Shown here one piece after another: positions 54,096 to 62,987 of a DNA stretch of 64,000 nt. Under the pieces are notes generated by a model. It was not told the DNA's origin. It did no database searches and saw only the letters and a program-made list of their open reading frames with translations. The position numbers and the translations under genes are program-made. Location: contig CBDBNT010000003.1 in NCBI GenBank assembly GCA_965208015.1, positions 248,001 through 312,000 on the forward strand. Reading direction: 5' to 3'. The stretch comes from Bin87 sp965208015 (GTDB taxonomy: Bacteria > Chloroflexota > Dehalococcoidia > Lucifugimonadales > UBA3495). Position 1 is the first letter of the stretch, and the number at the start of each line of letters is the position of its first letter.

Positions 54096-54848
54096 TCAGC
54101 CAAAGAAGCCCTGCCCCCCATTCACGTGAATCGTCTGGCCGGTGATGAATCCGCCGTCGTCCGTGCACAGGAAGGTAACCGCCGACGCGATTTCATCCGG
54201 CTTGCCCTGCCGACCCAGGGGAACGGCTGAAGCGTCGGGTACCCGGCCGGCGTACCATTCCGGGTTGGCGCGGCTCGTGTCGATGCTTCCCGGGGACACC
54301 ACGTTCACGCGAATGTTGTTGCCGGCAAACTCAGAAGCCAGGCTGCGAGCCATGCCGACGATGCCCATCTTGGCCGCCGACACATGGGCGCGCAGCGGGC
54401 TGCCCCGAAAAGCTCCATCACCGGTCAGGAACACTATCCGGCCGAAATTGTTGTCCACCATTTGCTGGATGACGCCCCGCGTGGTGTAGAAAGAACCGTC
54501 CAGCACCACGCCGCGCACATGCTCCCAGTCTTCCACCGTCACTTCGGTGAATGGCTTGTGCGGACGGATGGCAGCGTTGTTGACCAGGATGTCGATGCTC
54601 CCGAAGGCGGACATGGCGGCATCGATCATCGCGTCAACCTGGTCCTTCTGCGAAACGTCGGCGAGGACGGGCAGAGCCTTCACCCCCAATTCCTCTACGG
54701 CCGCGGCCGTCGCCTCCGCCTCATCGCGGTTGCTGCGCGCATTCACTACAATGTTGGCTCCTTCCGAGGCCATCATCAGCGCCGTGGCCCGACCGATGTT
54801 GCGTCCCGAACCGGTGATCAGTGCTACCCTGCCATCCAGCTTTCCCAT
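54096..54848 (-). CDS. SDR-family oxidoreductase lacking the catalytic Tyr
   Basis: This 250-residue classical-SDR-fold protein has the cofactor loop ALITGSGRNIGRATALMMAS (TGxxxGxG, residues 8-27), NNAAIRPHKPF (NNAA) and IRVNVVSPGSIDTS. In the active-site region FLTGDGAFRGSPLRAHVSAA-K, the Lys is present but the position four residues before it is Val, not Tyr, and the usual Ser is Gly/Asp. Redox activity by the normal mechanism is therefore doubtful. ATG 54848 has AGGAGAG upstream; the frame to 54956 is unsupported. A TATAAT lies about 55 bases upstream on this strand. Confidence 0.85.
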   Translation of the reverse strand: MGKLDGRVALITGSGRNIGRATALMMASEGANIVVNARSNRDEAEATAAAVEELGVKALPVLADVSQKDQVDAMIDAAMSAFGSIDILVNNAAIRPHKPFTEVTVEDWEHVRGVVLDGSFYTTRGVIQQMVDNNFGRIVFLTGDGAFRGSPLRAHVSAAKMGIVGMARSLASEFAGNNIRVNVVSPGSIDTSRANPEWYAGRVPDASAVPLGRQGKPDEIASAVTFLCTDDGGFITGQTIHVNGGQGFFG

Positions 54849-54902
54849 TTCTGCAACTCTCCTGGCGAAGTGTCCGTCGCGGGTTTGAACCCGGTGGCGG
54901 CG

Positions 54903-54908
54903 ATTATA
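54903..54908 (-). promoter_or_regulatory. -10 element for the SDR gene
   Basis: A perfect TATAAT on the minus strand lies about 55 bases before the SDR start, in the short region shared with the divergent lipoprotein gene. No clear -35. Confidence 0.4.
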
Positions 54909-54954
54909 GCGTACCTGATAGCACACGGCCCTTGGGAACTCTATACTTTCGATC

Positions 54955-56802
54955 ATGCGTTACGTACCAGCCTGGTTGGCTCTTGGCTTGATGGGGGTGA
55001 TCGCCTCCGTTGGCTGCTTCTTTGGCGGCGCCCCGGCAACCGATTCGCCCACCGCTGACTTGCAAGCGACCGTGGACGCAGCCTTGGCGAGAGTCTCCTC
55101 ATCGCAGGAAGCTCGCCCTTCGCCCACTGCTGCTCCGCAGGCCACCGCTGCGCCCACCGCGCCGCCGACAACTGCCCCATCGCCACAGGCTGTTCCGCCC
55201 ACGGCGATACCTCGCCAAACTCCCACCGCTACCCCGGAGCCGCCGGCCTTCAGCCTTTCCGAGGCGCGCAATTGGGAATTCGCGGAACGGGCGAATACGG
55301 CCTTGGTCGCGCAGATCCGCAGCATCAGTTGGATCGCCGACGGTTTACAGACCAGGGAAGAATTCAACGCTGCCGAACGCATGGTCAACATGGGCCTGGA
55401 CGCTCCAGAGGTCTTGAGCGCATTGCTGGCATCGGACGAATTCAAAAACGGTCTGCGACCAATGGATTCACCGGCGTTATTGTCGCTGCAACGCATGGCC
55501 CGGGACAGACCGGAACGGTTGGCCCAGCTCGCCAGCGCGGGCTGGTTCCGGGACGGTCTGACCACTGCCGAAGCCGCGATTGTGGCGGTACTCTACGAAC
55601 GTTCCCGGTTCCGGTCGCCCGAATTCGACGCAATTGTGGCCAACCCCGAAACCCTCAACGTGGAACTGGGAACCGCAACCAGCCGGAGCGGGTCGAATAT
55701 CCCCATCGCGATAGTGCGCTCCGGGCCCACGCCGGCCGGTTCGCCGGTGATGATCGTCGCCCAAGCGGCGGTGCCTGTTTTCGAGGACATGTTCGATGCC
55801 GATATCCCGACGCCGGCCATCGTGATACACGTCACCGACTACGTTGCGGGTGTGGCGGCCGGCACCAACTACCAGACTCACATCACACTGTTGCCGGAGA
55901 TCGACGACAATTCCAAACCGGAATTTGCGCCCCATGCCGTTTTTCACGAGATCGCGCACTACTACCTGTATGCGGAACCTATTTGGCTCGCCGAAGGCGG
56001 GGCCGATTTTGCAGCGACCTACGCCCGCCATGTCACCGCGGGAGCTCCCCTGGAGTCGACCAACTACCCCTGCGACGGCGCGTCATCTCTCAGCGAACTC
56101 GAAATCCGGTCGCCGGACGACGTAGAGGAAGCGCAGGCAGATCCCGGCCTGTGGCGGTGCAACTACTATCTGGGCGAGCGGTTGTTGCTGGCGTTGTACC
56201 ACCAATTGGGCGAGGAACGGTTCCTCCAGGCTTGGCGGGCGCTGTACGCCAGTCTGGCACGGGATCCGTCCTATCCGTCGCAGCACGATTTCACGGAAAC
56301 CGATATCCGCGTGGAGTGGCTCCGGGCCGGCGGTATGCAGATGCAACCCGACCTGGAGCATATCTGGGACCAATGGTACCGGGGCCGGACTTCCACCGCG
56401 GTCGAAGGAGTCCCTGATTCGGCTCCGGTAGATCCAACCCTGCCGACGGTCAACGGGCGGGTTGACCAGGCATACGTCGCGTTGAGCGTGGACAGTCAGC
56501 CGGTCAACGGGTTTTCGGCGTCGGACGTAGAGGGTTGGGTGTACCTGACTCTCAAATACTCCTACTCGATTTCCGGGGATCCCAGGCAGCTGCATTTCGA
56601 AGTGGTCGAGTACTTTGAGGATGGTTTCACCAACAGCCGACGCCGAGTGCCTGTGCACTTCGAATCACGGTTCGCCGGCGGCACCCAGTGGCTGTCGGTA
56701 GGCCCAACCGCCCCGCTGCGTTGGGCGCCGGGGCGCTACTGGGCGTATGTGTACGAGTCCGGCCGCAAGATCGCCGAGGTGCAGTTCGACGTCACGCCGT
56801 AA
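54955..56802 (+). CDS. Lipoprotein with HExxH metallopeptidase-like domain
   Basis: This 615-residue protein has a lipoprotein-type signal (ends ASVGC, Cys about 21), then a Thr/Ala/Pro-rich linker to about residue 100. A helical region follows, and then a gluzincin-like zinc site: AVFHEIAHYYLYAEPIWLAE (HExxH near residue 335, with downstream Glu in WLAEGGADFAATYARH). It therefore looks like an extracytoplasmic zinc peptidase. The C-terminal ~130 residues are beta-rich. The family is not recognised by name. The gene is divergent from the SDR. Confidence 0.75.
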   Translation: MRYVPAWLALGLMGVIASVGCFFGGAPATDSPTADLQATVDAALARVSSSQEARPSPTAAPQATAAPTAPPTTAPSPQAVPPTAIPRQTPTATPEPPAFSLSEARNWEFAERANTALVAQIRSISWIADGLQTREEFNAAERMVNMGLDAPEVLSALLASDEFKNGLRPMDSPALLSLQRMARDRPERLAQLASAGWFRDGLTTAEAAIVAVLYERSRFRSPEFDAIVANPETLNVELGTATSRSGSNIPIAIVRSGPTPAGSPVMIVAQAAVPVFEDMFDADIPTPAIVIHVTDYVAGVAAGTNYQTHITLLPEIDDNSKPEFAPHAVFHEIAHYYLYAEPIWLAEGGADFAATYARHVTAGAPLESTNYPCDGASSLSELEIRSPDDVEEAQADPGLWRCNYYLGERLLLALYHQLGEERFLQAWRALYASLARDPSYPSQHDFTETDIRVEWLRAGGMQMQPDLEHIWDQWYRGRTSTAVEGVPDSAPVDPTLPTVNGRVDQAYVALSVDSQPVNGFSASDVEGWVYLTLKYSYSISGDPRQLHFEVVEYFEDGFTNSRRRVPVHFESRFAGGTQWLSVGPTAPLRWAPGRYWAYVYESGRKIAEVQFDVTP

Positions 56803-56859
56803 TCGCTCCGGCCATTGCCCCAACTCAACTACCAGACATGAAATAAGGAAACAGTCGGC

Positions 56860-57684
56860 ATGAACTACGAACGGTTGGGATCCTCAGGCCTGATGGTACC
56901 TGAGATTGGCCTGGGCACCTGGCGATATACGGGCGGACCCGAACCGCTGCGACGCGGCGTCGAACTGGGCGCAAACCTGATCGACACCGCAGAGATGTAC
57001 CGTACCGAAGGGGCGGTGGGCGCGGCAATATCCGGGATCCGCGAACAAGTCATCGTGGCCACCAAGGTGCTGGGCAGCCATTTGCGCTACGACGAGGTGC
57101 TCAGGGCCGCAGAGCAAAGCCTGCGACTGCTGGCCGTGGACTGCATCGACCTGTACCAAATCCACTGGCCGAACCCGAGGGTGCCAATTGCCGAAACGAT
57201 GCGCGCCATGGATCGCCTGGTATCCGACGGCGCGGTGGCTCACGTTGGCGTCAGCAATTTTTCGGTGGATGAGATGCAGGAAGCCCAGGCAGCCATGCCC
57301 AACGTGCCCATCGCGTCCAACCAGATCCTGTACAACCTGCGCCGCCGCAGCGCGGAGCGCGACGTCATCCTCTACTGCCGACGGAACGACATGACGGTGA
57401 TCGCGTACTCACCCCTGCACGAAGGGGCCTTGGTGGGCAATCGCGGCGGCCGTCTGCGCCGGGCGTTGGGCCGGAACCGCGACAACGACGTACTGGAAGA
57501 AGTTGCCGGTGAGGTTGGGAAAACTGCCGCCCAGGTCGCTCTGAATTGGGTTGCCGACCAGGAGGGGATCATCGCCATCCCCAAGTCCAACAGCGTAGGG
57601 AGAACGGAGGCCAACTGCGCGGCCTCGGGCTGGAGCCTAACCGCGGGCCAGCGCCAAGCCCTGGAACGGGCTTTTCCCATCTAG
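56860..57684 (+). CDS. Aldo/keto reductase
   Basis: This 274-residue (beta/alpha)8 NADPH-dependent reductase has the catalytic tetrad Asp in LIDTAEMYRTE with Tyr at MY, Lys in VIVATKVLG and His in DLYQIHWPNPRVPI. Also seen are HVGVSNFSVDEM and the cofactor motif AIPKSNSVGRTEAN. AAGGAA lies before ATG 56860. It is slightly shorter than the usual 300 residues, with compact loops. Substrate is unknown. Confidence 0.93.
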   Translation: MNYERLGSSGLMVPEIGLGTWRYTGGPEPLRRGVELGANLIDTAEMYRTEGAVGAAISGIREQVIVATKVLGSHLRYDEVLRAAEQSLRLLAVDCIDLYQIHWPNPRVPIAETMRAMDRLVSDGAVAHVGVSNFSVDEMQEAQAAMPNVPIASNQILYNLRRRSAERDVILYCRRNDMTVIAYSPLHEGALVGNRGGRLRRALGRNRDNDVLEEVAGEVGKTAAQVALNWVADQEGIIAIPKSNSVGRTEANCAASGWSLTAGQRQALERAFPI

Positions 57685-57800
57685 GCGGCGTGGGCATCCG
57701 GTCGGGTGCGCCTCGCTCCAGCCCGTGCGCGGGGGCCCGGTATGGTACGCTTGCCGGCACGAATCTCAAGATGACCCTGCCTGATCGGAGGTGTATTGAA

Positions 57801-58691
57801 ATGTCTCTGCGTTCCGACCTGAAAAGCCGACTGACCGCCGGCGAAACCATAGTCGCGCCGGGCGCCTACGACCCGATGTCCGCCCGCGTGGTGCAATCCC
57901 TGGGGTTCGACACCGTGTACGTGGGCGGTTACATGAGCGGGGCCCACCTGGCCGTCACCGAGCCGTTAATGACACTGACCGAGCAGGTCGACGTCGCCCA
58001 GCGCGTGGCCAAGTCCGTGCCGCTACCCGTGATCTGCGACGCCGGCGCCGGCTACGGTGATCCGGTCCACACCATGCACACCGTGCGCACCTTCGAGCGG
58101 GCCGGCATTTGCGGCATCCACATCGAGGACCAGGTCTTCCCCAAGCGTGCCTCCTACCACGCCGGCCTGGAACACGTGATCCCCATCGACGAGTTCCTGG
58201 AAAAGATGCGCTACGCCCTGGAGGCCCGCAGCGACCCCGATTTCCTGATCATCGGCCGCACTGATTCCTTCACCGCCGTCGAGGGCGACATGGAAGACGC
58301 CATCGCACGCGGCAACGCCCTGCGCGACCTGGGCGTGGACGTCGTGATGCCCCGGGGTGTGCGCCAACGCGAGGACCTGGCAACCTTCCGCGCCGGCGTC
58401 CCCGACGTGCCGCTGCTGGTCATCGCCGGCACTGACGACATCACCGTGCAGGAATACGAGGAGCTGGGCTACAAGGTCATCATCTACGCCACCACGCCGG
58501 CCATCGCGGCGGTGCAGGGCATCCAGAACGCATACACCAGCCTGCGCGACACCGGACACATCGGCATCGGAGCAGCGGAGGTTGCCCAACGCCGGGCCGA
58601 GGTCGAGGCGCTGATCAGCCTTCCCGAATACCAGGCGGTGGAGGCGGCCACCACCGAGCGGGAGTTCCAGGACCGCGTGGGGCACCACTAG
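57801..58691 (+). CDS. Isocitrate lyase/PEP mutase superfamily protein
   Basis: The enzyme is 296 residues from ATG 57801, which has GGAGGTG upstream; the frame to 57546 is a shadow of the aldo/keto reductase. The TIM-barrel features are APGAYDPMSARVVQSLGFDT, VYVGGYMSGAHLAVTEPLMT, CDAGAGYGDPVHTMHTVRTF, CGIHIEDQVFPKRASYHAG and IIGRTDSFTAVEG. The usual DADTGYG reads DAGAGYG, and the catalytic-loop KRCGH reads KRASY, so the Cys acid of isocitrate/methylisocitrate lyases is missing. A decarboxylase or other C-C lyase role is more likely than glyoxylate-cycle isocitrate lyase. Confidence 0.88.
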   Translation: MSLRSDLKSRLTAGETIVAPGAYDPMSARVVQSLGFDTVYVGGYMSGAHLAVTEPLMTLTEQVDVAQRVAKSVPLPVICDAGAGYGDPVHTMHTVRTFERAGICGIHIEDQVFPKRASYHAGLEHVIPIDEFLEKMRYALEARSDPDFLIIGRTDSFTAVEGDMEDAIARGNALRDLGVDVVMPRGVRQREDLATFRAGVPDVPLLVIAGTDDITVQEYEELGYKVIIYATTPAIAAVQGIQNAYTSLRDTGHIGIGAAEVAQRRAEVEALISLPEYQAVEAATTEREFQDRVGHH

Positions 58692-58778
58692 GCCCAAGTT
58701 GGGTTCACACCATCGGACTGCGCTCTGGCTGTTCGTCGGGGCGCAGTCCGCCATCGAAGCAATGGGAAGGAGTCGGCT

Positions 58779-59051
58779 ATGGCATCAGAGGAACGCCAGC
58801 GCAGCGAATTCTCGACACGCGCGCACGCCATATACGACGCGGAACTGCGTCACAAGCTGGAACCCTACGAACACGGCCGATACCTGGCGCTGGAAGTGGA
58901 GACCGGCGACTACGAGATTGCCGACCGTTTCAGAGACGCCAACGCGCAGTTGCGTGAGCGGCATCCGCTGCCTGCAATGTTCTACACTTTCCGCATTGGC
59001 TATCCGGCCGCCCTCAAAATGGTGGGGGCGCGCTACGGGAGCCGGTCATGA
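58779..59051 (+). CDS. Small hypothetical protein coupled to a retropepsin-like gene
   Basis: This 90-residue soluble protein has a charged helical N-terminus and the stretch EPYEHGRYLALEVETGDYEI. It is not recognised by function. Its stop overlaps the next gene's ATG by four bases (ATGA), so the two are translated together, as in a two-protein module. Confidence 0.7.
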   Translation: MASEERQRSEFSTRAHAIYDAELRHKLEPYEHGRYLALEVETGDYEIADRFRDANAQLRERHPLPAMFYTFRIGYPAALKMVGARYGSRS

Positions 59052-59410
59052 TTTTTGGCTACGTCAACAGGAACTTGGATCCAATCGTTGCGGTTTTCGT
59101 CGTGGACGGCAATGGCTACCGATGGCGTCAGGAAGTGGTTGTTGACACCGGCTTTAACGGCGACCTGACGTTACCGACAGAGTTCGTTGACCATTTGGGC
59201 CTCGTTTTGGTAGGTCAAACGGAGCTCACACTGGCTACCGGCCAGACGGTCGATACTAATCAATATCAAGCGAAAGCGATTTGGGACGGAGAACCACTGG
59301 CCGTTGACGTGATGGAGTCGGAGAACCAATACCTGCTGGGTACGAACCTGCTCCACGGCAGAACCTTGACTGTGCAAATGTGGGCAGGCGGCGACGTGGT
59401 TATTGACTAG
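59048..59410 (+). CDS. Retropepsin-like (clan AA) aspartic protease
   Basis: This 120-residue single-domain protein has the active-site motif VVVDTGFNGDLTLPTEFVDH (D-T-G, about residues 33-35), a flap-like beta region and the closing hydrophobic motif YLLGTNLLHGRTLTVQM, equivalent to the ILG of retropepsins. It would act as a dimer. It overlaps the small gene before it by four bases and the convergent amidohydrolase at its end. Target is unknown. Confidence 0.82.
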   Translation: MIFGYVNRNLDPIVAVFVVDGNGYRWRQEVVVDTGFNGDLTLPTEFVDHLGLVLVGQTELTLATGQTVDTNQYQAKAIWDGEPLAVDVMESENQYLLGTNLLHGRTLTVQMWAGGDVVID

Positions 59411-60932
59411 ATGGCCAGTCGCGCCAAGCCAATCGGCCGGCCACAATGGTCGCCGCGGAACGAATGGCGGGCAAGTCCGCTATCGACATGGTGAACGGAT
59501 CCGGTTCCACCACCGCCAGATCCGCCGGCATCCCCGGCGCGATACGCCGATTGCTGGAGTGCAAAACCAGCGCCTCAGCCACCAACTTGACACCGACCCC
59601 TCCGAGATCAACGCCGGCGGCGGATTGGCGAGACACTGCGGCCGCAATTGACGCCCACGGGTTCGGTTCGATGATCGGAGCGTCGGAACCCAGAGCGACG
59701 GGTATATCCCGGTCGACCAACGCCGCCACCGGGTAGAGGTGCGGCAAGAGATCGCCAGCAACAGTGCGGAGATACCGCTCCCCGTCGTAGTGCAAAAACC
59801 CCGGATTCGGAACGACCATCGCCCCGCTTTGAGCCACCAGCTCGAGCACATCCGGCGGACATTCGGCGCAGTGCTCGATGCGGTCGAGAAGCCGGCTGCC
59901 ATCTTCGGCAACGAGTGGCGGCGAGTCGCCGATGGCCAGCGCGGACGCGACGACGGCATCTCGCTCCACCGCGTGGATCGCAACGGGAAAGCCCAGTTGG
60001 TGGGCATGGGCCACCATTTCGGCCAGCCGCGCAGGATGAGGTCGGAGTTGCCCGGTGGATGCGGTGAGCATGATCTTGGCGTGGCCTACCCTTAGTTGAC
60101 CGTCGTTAGCAGTGACGCCGTATTTCCAGCCGGCGTTCAGTATTTCCTCCAACTGGTCGAAGCCAACCATCATGGTCAGCCGCAAGGGGAACGTGCCGTC
60201 ACCCGTCTTCTCCTTGAAATATCGCCAGCGATCCAGACCATTGCTCGGCCCGGCATCCGTGACGGCCGTGATTCCGTACGCCAGCATCTGATTGCCAAAT
60301 CCCTGCAGAACGTCCGACCTAACCCTCGGAGATGGATCATCGGATCTTCCCGCGCGGCCACGTAACCAGTCAGACATTTCCAGCAACAACCCGGTGGGTT
60401 CCCCGTCCCGATCCCTTACAATCACGCCGCCGGGCGGATCCGGCGTCTGTCGGTCGATGCCCACGGCTGTCAAAGCGCGGGTGTTGAGTGCACACGCGTG
60501 CCCAGAGCGATGATCCACCCCGACGGGTTGCGCCGTCGAAACCCGATCCAAATCGTTTCGGGTCAAGTGCCGGCCCAAGCCGACCGAAGTGTCGTCGTAT
60601 CCGTAGCCACGTATCCAACCGTCACCGGTCGCCGCGGCACGGCGCAACGCGTCGATGATCGCATCTACATCGGGAGTCGCGGCTGGCCGGCAATCGACCC
60701 GCAGGCTGGTGGCAGCCGTCGCCAATACGTGGCAATGGGCGTCCACTATGCCCGGGATAACCGTGCAGCCGCCGCAGTCCAAAACGGTGGCGCTGGGTGT
60801 CACCAGTCCCCGAATTTTCCGATCGTCACCCATCGACAGGACCTCCCCGCCGGCAATGGCCAGTGCGGTTGGATCGCCCACGCCGGCGAGAATTTTCCCG
60901 TTGAGCAGGACGATTTCGACGGTAGGAGTCAT
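59400..60932 (-). CDS. YtcJ-like amidohydrolase (Amidohydro_3)
   Basis: This 510-residue metal-dependent hydrolase begins with the composite domain (LLNGKILAGVGDPTALAIAG). It has the metal HxH in TVIPGIVDAHCHVLATAATS (about 60-80), the Trp-Ile-x-Gly-x-Gly-Tyr turn DGWIRGYGYDDTSVG, GVDHRSGHACALNTRALTAV, PVAIHAVERDAVVASALA, and the C-terminal ligand GSDAPIIEPNPWASI. Substrates of this group are largely unknown. It is divergent from the MBL hydrolase gene. Confidence 0.9.
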   Translation of the reverse strand: MTPTVEIVLLNGKILAGVGDPTALAIAGGEVLSMGDDRKIRGLVTPSATVLDCGGCTVIPGIVDAHCHVLATAATSLRVDCRPAATPDVDAIIDALRRAAATGDGWIRGYGYDDTSVGLGRHLTRNDLDRVSTAQPVGVDHRSGHACALNTRALTAVGIDRQTPDPPGGVIVRDRDGEPTGLLLEMSDWLRGRAGRSDDPSPRVRSDVLQGFGNQMLAYGITAVTDAGPSNGLDRWRYFKEKTGDGTFPLRLTMMVGFDQLEEILNAGWKYGVTANDGQLRVGHAKIMLTASTGQLRPHPARLAEMVAHAHQLGFPVAIHAVERDAVVASALAIGDSPPLVAEDGSRLLDRIEHCAECPPDVLELVAQSGAMVVPNPGFLHYDGERYLRTVAGDLLPHLYPVAALVDRDIPVALGSDAPIIEPNPWASIAAAVSRQSAAGVDLGGVGVKLVAEALVLHSSNRRIAPGMPADLAVVEPDPFTMSIADLPAIRSAATIVAGRLAWRDWPSSQ

Positions 60933-60980
60933 GTGTGCTTTGATGGTAACTGGTCTTCGGAATCGGAGCGGTCGCAGTGC

Positions 60981-60986
60981 TATAAT
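60981..60986 (+). promoter_or_regulatory. -10 element for the MBL hydrolase
   Basis: A perfect TATAAT 54 bases before the start, in the region divergent from the amidohydrolase. No clear -35 is seen. Confidence 0.4.
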
Positions 60987-61040
60987 CGCGCTCCATTGCG
61001 ACTAAATATCTCGATTGACCACGTCTGGCGGAGGGACATT

Positions 61041-61844
61041 ATGCCGGAACTGGAAATCATTATGGGCGGATACTCCATCAACACCGATCAGACCCGGTTG
61101 GGGTTGTGCACCGTGACGCTGATCCGCGGCGAGGTGCTCTCCATCGTGGACGTGGCGCATTTTGGTCGCCGGAACATGCTGGTCGACGAACTGGCCGCCC
61201 ACGGCATTTCCACCGACGACATCGGCCGGGTGATTCTAACCCACGCGCACTGGGATCACTCGCAGAATACCGATCTGTTCCCCAACGCGGAAATCGTTAT
61301 CCACTCCGACGAGCTGGAATACAGCCGCAACCCCCGGGTCGGCGACTTGGCAACCGCGAGGTACTTCGCAGACACGCTGCTCCAGCAGAAGGTCAACGCC
61401 GTCAGCGGTGAAACTGAGCTGGAGCCGGGCGTTAGGATCATCGAGACGCCCGGACATACCCGTGGCCACATCAGCGTCGTTGTAGAAACGGAGGCCGGCG
61501 CCGTCTGCATTGGCGGCGACGCCATGTCGGATGCCGGGGCCATCGGCCGCGGAACCCCGGCGATCATCTTCTGGAGCGAGGCCGACGCCCGAGCCAGCAT
61601 CCAGAAAATCGTCGCAGCGGCCAACACCATCTATCCCGGCCACGACCGCCCCTTCCGGGTGGAGTCCAACGGCGACATCACCTATTTGGCCGACTCGCCC
61701 ACCCTCGAGGTCAGCGGCGTGCTGCACTACGCCAGCGGTGCGGTCACCGTCAAACTCGGACGGGCGGATCACCCCGGCACCACCGTGATGCCCAGCGCCA
61801 TCGACTACCAGGGCGGGGGTCAGAGCCACCCCGGTCACTGCTAG
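61041..61844 (+). CDS. Metallo-beta-lactamase fold hydrolase (lactonase-like)
   Basis: The enzyme is 267 residues from ATG 61041, which has GGAGGG upstream. It has the binuclear zinc signature HxHxDH in VILTHAHWDHSQNTDLF (about residues 70-80), the later His in IIETPGHTRGHISVVV, the Asp in CIGGDAMSDAG and the final His in IYPGHDRPF. It resembles the N-acyl homoserine lactonase-like/glyoxalase II-like group. The longer frame to 60498 is antisense noise over the amidohydrolase. True substrate is not evident. Confidence 0.9.
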   Translation: MPELEIIMGGYSINTDQTRLGLCTVTLIRGEVLSIVDVAHFGRRNMLVDELAAHGISTDDIGRVILTHAHWDHSQNTDLFPNAEIVIHSDELEYSRNPRVGDLATARYFADTLLQQKVNAVSGETELEPGVRIIETPGHTRGHISVVVETEAGAVCIGGDAMSDAGAIGRGTPAIIFWSEADARASIQKIVAAANTIYPGHDRPFRVESNGDITYLADSPTLEVSGVLHYASGAVTVKLGRADHPGTTVMPSAIDYQGGGQSHPGHC

Positions 61845-61905
61845 TCGCACAGCCGGGAAATCTTCTGAACTCAAGACAACCCCGGCCGAGTCACGAGAGG
61901 TGGGT

Positions 61906-62817
61906 ATGCAAGCGGTCATTTTCGACTGGGATTTGACGCTGTGGAACAGCTGGGGCATCCATCTGGGTTTGATGGAGAGCACCGCGACAGAATTGGGCAT
62001 GGCTCCACCCACCGCCGAAGCCGTCGCCGCCGAGTTTCATCGCCCCTTTCACCAGCATCTCCTGTGGTTCTTCGGCACCCATCCGGAAGCGCAGGACGAG
62101 CTGGACACCATCCTTCCCATTTTTCTGAGCCACTACCACGCCATTGACGGGCATCGCCGTTACCTATATCCGGGAGTTACCACGCTGTTGCACGCATTCC
62201 GGCGTCGCGGAATCCGCGTGGGCATCCTGTCGGATAAAATCCCATACTTCGGGGAGATCGAGCTTCGGGAGTCCGGGCTGGCCCCGCTGGTCGAGTACGC
62301 CAACTTCAAGACCGACGCGCGGCCCTACAAGCCGGCGCCCGACGGCTTGCTGGATGTCCTGGAGACGATGGCAGTCGACCCCGAGGACGCCATGTACGTC
62401 GGCGATGGGCCGCAGGATATCGCCTGCGCCCGCAGCGTTGGCACAACGTCCGTCGCCGCCCTGTGGGCCACCATCGACCAGGAAGCGATACTGGCGGAGC
62501 AGCCGACCCACCGCGTGTACCGTCCCCACCAGGTGATGGCCGTGGTCGCCGAGGCCAACGGCTACGGTGGTTCAGATCCGTGGCGCCGGCATCTCCCCTG
62601 GCCGTGGCAGCCGGACGCCGACAATCCCGACGACGATCAGGACAGCGGGCACGCAGACCAGGCCGACGCCATCGGCGACGTGGACCGTCCCACGCTGCTG
62701 TCCTGGCCTCTGGCGGACCGCTGGCGCGGACGCATCAATGATCTGGCGCTGCCGCCGAGGGACGCCAACCCCATCGCGCCTCTCAGATTGCAAACCGGCG
62801 CGGATGACAGCAGATGA
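61906..62817 (+). CDS. HAD-superfamily hydrolase with acidic insertion
   Basis: The protein is 303 residues from ATG 61906 (GAGAGG five bases upstream; a GTG at 61900 is less likely). It has HAD motif I VIFDWDLTLWNSWG (DxDxT), motif II VGILSDK, motif III Lys in ARPYKPAPDGLLDVLE and motif IV YVGDGPQDIACARSVG. Residues ~225-265 form an Asp-rich stretch (PDADNPDDDQDSGHADQADA) beyond the usual fold. The family contains phosphoglycolate-like phosphatases. Substrate is unknown. Confidence 0.88.
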   Translation: MQAVIFDWDLTLWNSWGIHLGLMESTATELGMAPPTAEAVAAEFHRPFHQHLLWFFGTHPEAQDELDTILPIFLSHYHAIDGHRRYLYPGVTTLLHAFRRRGIRVGILSDKIPYFGEIELRESGLAPLVEYANFKTDARPYKPAPDGLLDVLETMAVDPEDAMYVGDGPQDIACARSVGTTSVAALWATIDQEAILAEQPTHRVYRPHQVMAVVAEANGYGGSDPWRRHLPWPWQPDADNPDDDQDSGHADQADAIGDVDRPTLLSWPLADRWRGRINDLALPPRDANPIAPLRLQTGADDSR

Positions 62818-62878
62818 CCGCCCCGGGTGGTATCCGCACACGATTCGCGGCTAGGCCCCGCCAGCGTCGTCAGGCGCG

Positions 62879-62906
62879 TTGCCAGCGGTTATGTTGCTTG
62901 TATAAT
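62879..62906 (+). promoter_or_regulatory. Sigma-70-type promoter for the CoA-transferase operon
   Basis: TTGCCA (62879-62884) and TATAAT (62901-62906), spacer 16 bases, lie 81 bases before the start of the subunit A gene. Confidence 0.6.
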
Positions 62907-62987
62907 GGCCGCACCCGTCGCGCTACCGACGACGACGGCATCGCCGCAGGCTAATGGCGGCGACACCAGAAATGGGAGCCCACCCCA

